Part shown: piece by piece, positions 39,537 through 47,240 of the stretch | How positions within the stretch are numbered: the first letter of the stretch is position 1 | How the letters are laid out: every line of letters starts with the position of its first letter | Assembly: GCA_013399015.1 (NCBI GenBank) | Contig: VWZX01005788.1 | Coordinates: forward strand, 64,043 to 128,042 | Reading direction: 5' to 3' | Length of the DNA stretch: 64,000 bases | From: Galbula dea | Lineage: Eukaryota > Chordata > Aves > Piciformes > Galbulidae | Notes under the pieces: generated by a model | Database searches by the model: none | The model's input: only the letters and a program-made list of their open reading frames with translations | Told to the model about the DNA's origin: nothing | Position numbers and translations under genes: made by a program

Positions 39537-39572
39537 CTAACGAATTAATCCCTAACGGACAACACGCTAACG
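39537..39572 (+). promoter_or_regulatory. Three CTAACG hexamers at 15-bp spacing
   Basis: CTAACG occurs at 39537, 39552 and 39567, each exactly 15 bases after the last, while the intervening sequence differs. The middle copy (TAACGG) fits the MYB-family core YAAC(G/T)G; the outer two (TAACGA) are one base off. The exact spacing is directly visible; the binding factor is inference. Confidence 0.4.
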
Positions 39573-39628
39573 AGGGCAGTAATGATTTGAGGACTCTCTT
39601 CCTCGCAACAGGACTTGCATCTTCTGCC

Positions 39629-39643
39629 ACAATGGGCTATTGT
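39629..39643. promoter_or_regulatory. Inverted SOX-type pair ACAAT-N5-ATTGT
   Basis: The sequence ACAATGGGCTATTGT is an inverted repeat of a SOX core with a five-base spacer. This arrangement is known for dimeric SOXE (SOX8/9/10) binding. NFIA is a known SOX9 target and partner in glial development, so the site is plausible in context, but a single motif occurrence is weak evidence. Confidence 0.35.
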
Positions 39644-40163
39644 GCATCCTCCTAACTCACTATACCTCTTATAGATTCAAGATGTCAAAGGTTGTCTGGC
39701 CCGGCTGACCATGACATGCTAGTTAACTCGTTCTACGGAGCACGTTGGGACTTTATTGAAACTTTAATTGAGCCCAAAAGCAGCTAGAGCCAGACTATGT
39801 GGGATCTGTAACACATGGCTCCAGGTCAGCCCAGCCTGGTAACCTGTTCTAACGTAAACAAGCGGAGGGGAAAAAAAGTTAGATCGGGGTCTCCGATGAA
39901 AAGGCAGCACCTCGCAAAACACGCTCCTCTCGCACGTGATGATTTTACACCACGACTCTCTCGCACCCTTCCAGACTCGGACACTAATCCACTTGCTCTG
40001 TAAAGGACTGAACTTTCCACCTCCCCTCTTCCCCAAATATTGCATGGTAAAAAATGCACACGCACGCAGACGCTTGGAAGCAGCAGATAAAGTCAAACAA
40101 ACTGAGCGTTAGGCAGCCGACTGAGACAAGTTACTCTGCACAAGGCTTTTCCAAACTACTTCT

Positions 40164-40240
40164 TTGCATACTTTTTGTTTGTTTGTTTTATTTTTGCTTG
40201 GTTTAGGGTTTTTTGGTTGTTTTGGTTTTTTTTTTTTTAT
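40164..40240 (+). repeat. T-rich low-complexity stretch
   Basis: TTTG and TTTTGG units end in a T14 run at 40225-40238. It lies between the CpG belt and the NFI exon. Confidence 0.75.
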
Positions 40241-40464
40241 CCTTAAGGAGAATTAAGAAACCTTTTCCCCTGGAAATTGTAGTGCACATTAACGGTCTCC
40301 TGTTACACAGGGGAAAGCACACAAGTGGGACAAGTGTGAGGCTGCTCTACTGAAGAGTGTGAAAAAAATCAAATGTTAATTTGATAAATGTGAGGTCTGG
40401 GACATTTTGTCAAAGAGGGAGGGAAAGTAGAAAAGGGAGAAAAAAAAAAGCAGCCCTGCTGCCA

Positions 40465-40470
40465 ACTCAC
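40465..40470 (-). other. Splice donor of NFI alternative first exon
   Basis: On the minus strand the exon's last codon ATG is followed by GTGAGT, a perfect match to the intronic half of the vertebrate U2 donor consensus. Reading through the site gives 33 further codons rich in F, S and P before a stop, with no resemblance to NFI, so splicing here is much more likely than read-through. Confidence 0.85.
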
Positions 40471-40566
40471 CATCCACCAAGTTCTGGCCGAGATGTCGTA
40501 GCAGAGCTGCCATTTGATGGAGCCGTCGGAGGTTTTCCCTGCCATTATGCTGTCAGCAAGCTTCAT
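40471..40566 (-). CDS. Nuclear factor I (NFIA or NFIB) alternative first coding exon
   Basis: This is a partial CDS: the N-terminal exon of a nuclear factor I protein, a CCAAT/TTGGC-binding dimeric transcription factor active in glial, neural and lung development. It encodes 32 residues beginning MKLADSIMAGKTSDG and ending in KWQLCYDISARTWWM. From memory this closely matches the annotated alternative N-terminus of human NFIA, which replaces the usual MYSPLCLTQ start. The ATG is supported by an in-frame TAG three codons upstream. The exon ends on ATG followed by GTGAGT (minus strand, 40465-40470), a perfect intronic donor, in phase 0. That phase suits joining to the shared exon starting at the DEFHPF residues of the DNA-binding domain. 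That second exon is not found downstream in the window, so the intron exceeds 40 kb. I recall V and A where I and T stand here (residues 7 and 12), which leaves the paralogue (NFIA or NFIB) open. Family call strong, paralogue weak. Confidence 0.85.
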
Positions 40567-40595
40567 CTGATGCTAACTCACGGGAGATAAGACAC

Positions 40596-40664
40596 CTAAT
40601 TGAGAAAACATTTGCACTGGCATGTTGGGCAACATGTAGCCCGGTCCATACCATATGGAATCAT
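40596..40664 (-). CDS. Small upstream ORF in the presumed NFI 5' leader
   Basis: On the minus strand a 22-codon ATG-to-TAG frame ends 29 bases before the NFI start codon and lies in a different frame from it (ATG to ATG offset 98 bases). The peptide has a cysteine-rich tail, CCPTCQCKCF. Its start context is weak, with C at -3. If the leader is transcribed as one piece, this is a candidate translational damper. If the TTTTCTCAATTAG just before 40595 is instead a splice acceptor, the uORF is intronic and irrelevant. Function is inferred only; the open frame itself is seen. Confidence 0.35.
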   Translation of the reverse strand: MIPYGMDRATCCPTCQCKCFLN

Positions 40665-40668
40665 GGGT

Positions 40669-40681
40669 AAAAAAAAAAAAA
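40669..40681 (+). repeat. Poly-A tract (13)
   Basis: Thirteen A on the plus strand, giving T13 on the minus strand immediately 5' of the small upstream ORF. No AG acceptor follows closely, so it is not an obvious splice tract. Confidence 0.9.
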
Positions 40682-40762
40682 TCTCCTTGACAATGAACCA
40701 ATCTCTCACAGACCCAGTGGCAAGGTGAAGTGGAGATGAAAAGTCATCTGCTCCTAGCACTG

Positions 40763-40827
40763 TCTTCTCCTCTCTCTCTCCCTCTCTCTCTCCCCCTCTC
40801 CTCTCTCACTCACTTTTTTTTTTTTTT
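40763..40827 (+). repeat. CT-rich tract followed by T14
   Basis: About 50 bases of CT units run into a T14 at 40814-40827. Seen from the NFI exon (minus strand) this is an A run and GA-rich tract about 200-260 bases upstream of the start codon. It could be leader or promoter sequence; GA tracts are common near vertebrate promoters. Confidence 0.85.
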
Positions 40828-40926
40828 AAATAAGAACCCACTGCTCAACATCAAAGAGAGGCAGTCAAAATTAAGGCTTCATCACTCAGATGATTTTGGT
40901 CTGCAAGGTTTTTCTTTCCTTTCCTC

Positions 40927-40940
40927 TTTTTTTTTTTTTT
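40927..40940 (+). repeat. Poly-T tract (14)
   Basis: Fourteen T, flanked by TTTCCTTTCCTC on one side and CCCTTTTTTA on the other, in the flank upstream of the NFI exon. Confidence 0.9.
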
Positions 40941-41081
40941 CCCTTTTTTAAGAAGAATAAAGAGATTTAATAGGACAAAGGCAGGTAGTGGACTGCGGAG
41001 GGAGATCGCCACAGGCTATTAGCCTAAAATTTCTGCTTGACAGATGGAACTGCTTAGAGACTATCATGCAATGTTTTGGGG

Positions 41082-41101
41082 GTGTGTGTGTGTGTGTGTG
41101 T
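41082..41101 (+). repeat. (GT)10 microsatellite
   Basis: Ten perfect GT units followed by T5, about 520 bases upstream of the NFI exon; likely length-polymorphic. Confidence 0.9.
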
Positions 41102-41799
41102 TTTTTAAGGACTTTCAGTCTGATTCAGTATCTGTTTATCGCAGCTACTTCTCTTATGTACGTGACTGGGGGGGAAAGAAAATTACGGAGCAAAAAAGGA
41201 AGACTGGATCTTTTTCTTTCTTTCATAATTGTGCATATAATCATTTAAGCAGGGAAAGGCAAAACAAAAACATACACTGCTCAAGTTTATTTCTTAATTC
41301 AGTGACAGAAGCTTTCTGAAGGAATCAAGGGCTCTTTCATTTTTTGTAAGACATCAAAGTTTTAGCTCTTTGTTCCTTCTTCATTTTAGATACTAGATCT
41401 TACTGTTTAAATGAATAAATTCTCATATGAAAGTTCAAATGGCTGCAGTGCTCTCTAAGCACTGAACAATTCCCTTCTTATCTGTTTTGCTTGAATATCC
41501 TTTTGCTACCATAATTTTGTAAACTGGGTTTTAATGTTACACTTCCTAATACCATTAGGTGACAACCACCAAAGCCTCACAGGTTTGTTTCTCCCTCCTG
41601 CAAAACTTCTCTGCAACGTTCAAAATTTACATGAGGATCTGACAGACAACTTGGAAAAAGACAACTCAAAACAAATAGTTATGAAAAGTTATGAGATCCT
41701 GCTATTGCCTAATAGTGAAATCCCTCCCCAGGAAAGAGAGTAAAAGACATTCAGGCATTTTCCCAGCTCTGTTTCCCACTTCTGGTGTTCTGTAAACCC

Positions 41800-41820
41800 C
41801 ATAAAAGTAATACTTTTATG
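41800..41820. repeat. Perfect 10-bp inverted repeat around one base
   Basis: CATAAAAGTA, a central A, then TACTTTTATG. It lies about 1.2 kb upstream of the NFI exon. Confidence 0.9.
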
Positions 41821-42572
41821 ACAGCTGACTATTAAAGAGGCAGTGAATGCTTTCCATTTAAATCACCCTGTTGTATCACAGGGAGCCACCACCACTTCAG
41901 AGCAAGGCACTTCAGTCCATACAGCAGTGCCTTTCCTCAAGCGCTCGAAAACATGAACTTCTGAACTGGCAAACGGACACTCGGCAGGAATATTCCTAAA
42001 GTCTCTAGAGCTATGTCTGCTACAACTTGCTCAAACAGAAACAGCTACACTCTGCAGATCTTTTCACTCTTTGGATGCACAAGGAAAACATATTAAAAAT
42101 ATCCATTCTAAACAATATCCACTTCTGTTTGTATCAAAAAAGGGGAGCTTGTGGGCGAACATTTCTTCATTTGATTGTTTTGTGCAGTAACTATTGTTTA
42201 ACTATTTGGCTACAGCAAAATGGTCATTCCAAGACTGCATAGGTGACAGAACTGTCATTCAGTACAGGACAGAACTAACTTTCATTGAGCTTCAATAATA
42301 CCTGCAGATTTCTGTGATGTGCAAGGTAAGCAAATGATTTATGGCAAGCACAAATTGCTAGTGTAACACACACGGCTTAGTCTTTGGTTTTGCCCCAGCC
42401 TTAAAAATCTGTTTGGACGGGACAAAAAACACATTAGTTCATGATCTATGCAACTACTCAGCATCCCAAAGTGCTTTTTTTGCCCCAGGTAGCAGGTATG
42501 GTCTGATTGCCATTTACAGGAAACAGTCTGACTAGCATGGGAAGTGTTAAGTTTTAGTCTGAGTCCAGGGGG

Positions 42573-42585
42573 AAAAAAAAAAAAA
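42573..42585 (+). repeat. Poly-A tract with A-rich tail
   Basis: Thirteen A followed by CAAAACAACAAACCAACAAC-type sequence. It looks like a decayed A-rich tail, but no mobile element is recognisable upstream. Confidence 0.7.
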
Positions 42586-43339
42586 GAACCAAAACAACAA
42601 ACCAACAACAAACCAGACACTGTGCCACGAACTGTCCTTGCACTGGCTGGCCAAAGCATTTATCGTCTTCTGTTACTGCAGGTTTGTTAACCTGTCCTTG
42701 CTAAGGCTTGCTGCTTCTTGAGGAAAAAAAAAAATCCCTCCAAATAATCACACAAAATATAAAGTAAAATGCTTAAGTAACAGGCAGCCTTTGAATTGGT
42801 GTCAGATTCAATTTTATGCTGCTCTCGCTGCTCCTGCCTCTCAAACCAACCAACTTACCCACCCTGCTTATTATTTATTTAGTATTTCCTAGCCAGTCGT
42901 GCTGCCTGTCATTCCAGTCAAGTTCTGCTAAATCTCTATTTGGTCTCTATGCTTTTTCAACACCTGATGTAGATACAGAATTACTGACAAACTTTCTCCT
43001 GACTGCTGTATTAACCACTGCTTCCAGAGTACTCAGGTCTTCCTATATCAAGATAGGACTTCGCTTCCCAATATTAATTAAAACCACACTGCATAAATAT
43101 TTTTTTAGAAGAGCATACACTTTTCAGCTTATGAATAACAGAAGCATGAAACCATTTCCTTCCTGACAATATAGTAGTTATGTGGAAAGAAATGAGGAGT
43201 GCTGTTGGTTAAGAGTGGTTTAAATTCAGAACAATTAGGTGCAGTTAACTTTGCCATTGTTCTTTCGGGTGCTGGCGATGGTGGGTTCCTACCCGTAGAG
43301 CAATTACTCCTTTCATAAGCGGCTGTTGTTAATAGCATT

Positions 43340-43505
43340 AAAACAAGATTAAATACAACATGTTAAATATTGCAATTATTGTGGAAAATAAAATTATTTG
43401 CTGAGCATAATGGGGAGCAAATCAAGCATTTAACATGATCCAGGAAATGCTACTCCAAACAATTGCATTTGTTTTATGCAATTTTTCCCCTTTGATTGCT
43501 GACAG
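43340..43505. promoter_or_regulatory. Candidate enhancer-like block with SOX/POU/TCF motifs
   Basis: An AT-rich, repeat-free block upstream of the NFI exon. In about 40 bases it has ACAAT (43459), an octamer-like ATGCAAT (43476) and CCTTTGATTG (43489), the last matching the TCF/LEF core. Such clustering is usual in developmental enhancers. This is motif reading only, with no conservation evidence. Confidence 0.3.
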
Positions 43506-45642
43506 ATGCCGTTTTGGAAACAAACATCTAAGTAGTTTTCCTTCAATCAGGAAAAAAAAAAAACCCCACACACCAGAAAATGGCTACATGTTTTGAATTT
43601 AACTCTTGTCAATCAGCATTCTGCACAACACTCCCTGTGAATAGTGCTGGGACAAAACGATGCCGTCCAAAGACTAATAAGCCACAAAGATGTTTGCTTT
43701 TAAAGCAGACAGTTGTGAAGAAAGGACAAGCCTTCGTGCAGCATTGACATTTGTGCAGACACAGCTGCAAAAGAAAAGCGCCTGCAATAGTTGAGTGATA
43801 TTTCAAGTTGGAAGTAAGTTAGGTGGATGCGTTTTTGGGCTACGGGAGAAGAGATTTGTTTTCCGACAGCTTTAGGCCTCAAGCAATAAACTGAAGTACT
43901 TGCCAGTTGCTTTCTGACTTCCTACTGGAAAAGTAGCCAACTACCTACAAATAATTTGCTTAATTGTCGAGCAGAGTTACCTGCCACAGCCCAAACACTG
44001 TGAGCAGGCCTCTCTGTACCTCCTCTCAGCAACAGAGTTGGATGAGGTCATCGGTGCTATCGAGTGTATGGAACCAGGGGCAAATGCTAAAAAAGGCTGG
44101 TAAAGTATATTAATTCAGCTGACTGTATCAAGCTGGCATTTTACAGTCTACTGGAAACTGAATGCAGGAGAGCATTAGAAATGTTGGCATACAGGCTGGT
44201 TGCTCCAAATGTTGGCTTCTCCTCTTCACGTCGGTAAAAGGGACGTGGCAGAACCGCGCGCAGCTCCCAACGCTAGACACATCTTTAGGATCTTAGTACT
44301 CTCCACTAGTTTGTCTGTTAGTTGCATGGGATCCACTGACCATTAACCCTTTCTTTATTCTGTCCTCCTTCAGTTGCAGTTGCTAAGTATCTTTTCAGCT
44401 GATTACAACAGTGTGACTTTAGATCTGTTCCTAATTTGGGAGGCGTTTTCCTTGGGAAGCCTGACCTTAGATGAGTTATGAAGAGGATTTCCTTATCTTG
44501 AAGAGTGACAATTAGTTCAAGTGGCACATGAGAGCAGGCAGTTGATTTTTGGACAGCCTCTGAACTTATTCAAAGTTGCTGACAATGAGTGTGTTCTAGC
44601 TTTTGGAAACCCTATAATCCTGGCTTCAATCAAGAGGATCTACTGTTGCTGAAGGCGTAAACAAGGACAGAAGCAGCCTGTGACCACTGCTCCTGCACCT
44701 TCAAGGACTCCCGAGCCAAAATGAGTACAACAGTAAAGCTTCTACTGGCTGCTTAAGATGACACACACATTTTGGATGATCTTGCTGAACCCAGGGGGAG
44801 AAGTCCTTTCCCCTCCACCCAAAAGTTGTCTTTGCACTCTTCGTTTCCCCCTGCAGCTCTGTTATGTGTATTTCTCCCCTCATCCCTCTCACTCCTCTGA
44901 TTTTCTCCTTGCCATCTGTATTCCCCTTTTGCCTCATCTGAAATAAGCATCAAGATCTTGTTTCTGACAGAACGGTCTGTCAATATGGAAACACACTGAC
45001 ATCACAGACAGTGCTGTGACTTCATGTCTGAAAGACACAGGAGGAACAGATGAAAGGAGTGAAGGGAAAGGAATGACACACACAAACATTTTAAAAAAAT
45101 AAGGGAAAATTCTTCTCTAGCAACCCAAAAGGTAAAGGAAGAGAAACCAGCTTTATTTTCTAAGTCTAAATAGGATCAACTATTTTCTAATCTGTGACCA
45201 TAACTCTGCACAACATTTCAACATGCTCTTCACCAGAGGTAGGTCCTCAGCCCAGAGGAGTGTGTGCTTTGCTGGCTCAAGGCCCATGTGACAGCCAACA
45301 TGACCTCTTGACAAGGACTAAACAGGGACTAATCCAGAAAAAAGCTAATATCAAGCACAATTCCCACACCTGGGAGAAGACTTCAGGGTGAAAAAAAAGA
45401 CTCCTAGATGAATCTAAACCATCCAAGTAAATGCAAATTCATAGAATTAAAAAGAAAAGTCTTTCTCAAAGCCACAAACTCAGTTTTGATGCAGCTGGAT
45501 CAAAGGTAACATTACCTCTCTGGGGTGGGGATATAAGATGTACACAGAAAATATTCTTGTTGAGTGCATGTGGGGTGAGATATTTTTTTCCTCCTGGAAT
45601 GAAATATTAACAGCAGTAGCTGTCATTATTTCTATTACTACC

Positions 45643-45668
45643 TTTTTTTTTGGGGGGGGGGAGGGGGG
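45643..45668 (+). repeat. T9-G10 homopolymer junction
   Basis: Nine T abut ten G, then A and six G. Length is likely unreliable in the assembly. Confidence 0.8.
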
Positions 45669-46194
45669 CAAGAATTTGGGAGGAGTTATAAACCCCCCAT
45701 TTCCTTTACTATCTGGAATATTTATTCTAGCTCTAACATTAGAGGGCATCCAGAAGATATTGCTTTCCTGCCATCTTCAAAGCCCCTGCAAAACTCCAAT
45801 AAGGAGATTCGTAAGTAGCAGGAGAGGAGCTCAAGAAAACTAAAAGGTTAATATATTCTAACTAGATGTTGGGTATAGAATGTCAGATCTGTCAAATTTC
45901 ATTACAGTTTGCTGCTCAATGAAAAAGATTTGATTTCTTTTGCCACTGTCCTACTATGTTCAAGTCACACAGTGCCAGCAGCAACCAGCCAACGACCACA
46001 GGCTGGCACTGAGCGGGCCCGAGTGGGAAGCCAGCCGCAAGGACCATCTGTTTCCGATTTCTAGCGAAGCCAAGATGTGCAGTGAAGTGCATTCCATTCA
46101 CCCAGCCAGCCTTCTCCCTGCTCAAGTTATTAGTGTTACAAGTGAAATTATCTTTTCCAAACAGCAGGGGAGCTATAATCCTTATGGAACAAGA

Positions 46195-46260
46195 CTTTAA
46201 AAAGGGGAAGAAAAAAAAAAAAGAGAGAAGGGGAAAAAAAAAAGAGGACAGAAAAAAGGG
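46195..46260 (+). repeat. A/G-rich low-complexity tract
   Basis: Sixty-six bases almost purely A and G with A12 and A10 runs. It explains the K- and F-rich spurious reading frames on either strand here. Confidence 0.85.
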
Positions 46261-46289
46261 TTCCCAAAAACCTCCTCCTCGCTTCGAAC

Positions 46290-46700
46290 ATCTTGTGTTA
46301 AAGTTGTTGATGACAGTGTTTGTAAATTTAATTGCTGTGTTCAAGGGGTTTACAACTGTAAAGGATGTTTTATTAAGGACTAGATCCTCTAAGGGTACAC
46401 TGGTTTGTGGGATCTAGTGTAATAAATCATTCAACTATGTTGAGAGTGATATTTGTGAATAAAGTTAAAAATGACAAGTGAATGCTCATTTAAGTCTCTC
46501 TAACATTAAGTGCCTTGAAAAACATCATAGGTTTTAAAGTCTAATTTCAAGTGAGAATGCATAAACAGCACTAATTACATGCTACTTACATTGTTTCAAT
46601 ATGTAATGCATATGTTTAACCTCTCCGAGAAAGGATTGGTCTTGGCACAGCAATTGTGGGGATTTAAGGGAATGCTAAACTGCTAACTGGAGAATGAGCT
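46290..46700. promoter_or_regulatory. Candidate conserved noncoding block
   Basis: Repeat-free AT-rich sequence with many homeodomain-like cores (TTTAATTGCTG, CACTAATTACATGC) and no open frame worth keeping. The texture resembles conserved noncoding elements flanking transcription-factor genes. Inference only. Confidence 0.25.
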
Positions 46701-46879
46701 CTGACATAGGATATTGGTCTCCTACTGTTACCTAAATGCCAGGTGAAACCAAAGGATTTACAGAAGGGTGGGTGGAAAGGGGGAAGGAGGAGGAAAGAAA
46801 AAAAGGCAACACAATGAGGTGAAACTGAGAAGTTTATTTTCAAAGGGGGAAACATTTATCCTTTGACACCATTCCATTC

Positions 46880-47240
46880 CAGTGACTTTATTTCTAATAT
46901 ACCATGAGATTAATGATGTGGCTACTGTCACTGTGTCTGATGAACACTGGCAGAGCTGTGGAACAGTTGCTCCCTCTACTATTATTGGACATATTTGTAA
47001 ATTGGCATATAGAAGACAAACTTGTTCCATGTGCCAGCCAATTGGAAAAAAAATAACCCTCATTCAGGAGGACAGGATTTTTGTTTTCCTATTGAATTCT
47101 GTATAACATACAGTTGGTTTAATATTGGCTGATTTAAAAACTTGTTTAAATTAACAATGTTTGACAGTTTTCATGTCATATAATAATCTCAATATGACTC
47201 TGATGTAAATCAATTGCAGATAATGAAGGAAGGAAATTAT
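46880..47240. promoter_or_regulatory. Candidate conserved noncoding block
   Basis: Repeat-free stretch with GAGATTAATGATG, CAGCCAATTGG (a CCAAT box) and AATCAATTGCAG. Together with 46290-46700 it may form one regulatory region separated by the low-complexity sequence at 46760-46810. Inference only. Confidence 0.25.

Larger units (their letters stand above)
39240..40130. promoter_or_regulatory. CpG-rich belt just inside the NFI intron
   Basis: By eye this stretch of about 890 bases holds roughly three to four dozen CpG dinucleotides, against about one per 60-100 bases in surrounding DNA. It begins about 340 bases downstream of the exon's donor. It contains three CTAACG hexamers at exact 15-base intervals, an inverted SOX-type pair and homeodomain-type TAATTA/TTAATT cores (for example AATAATTACAG near 39507 and GAATTAATCC near 39542). 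The pattern suits a CpG island shore or intronic enhancer tied to the alternative promoter. No conservation data were available. Confidence 0.45.
1..40470 (-). other. Presumed NFI first intron (continues beyond window)
   Basis: Everything downstream of the exon's donor on the minus strand is read as intron. No frame resembles the NFI DNA-binding exon, which should be about 530 bases long. None of the longer open frames has both splice signals and a recognisable protein family. A long first intron after an alternative promoter is usual for NFI genes. This is an inference from one exon; an unrelated nested gene or lncRNA could still exist in it. Confidence 0.6.

Noticed and set aside
40614..40640. 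NFI-type palindrome (TTGGC-N5-GCCAA) in the leader, suggesting self-regulation
   Set aside because: Half-sites around CATGTTGGGCAACATG do not match in sequence or spacing.
45916..46344. 142-codon minus-strand frame with many F
   Set aside because: The phenylalanine stretch is the A/G tract at 46195-46260 read in reverse.
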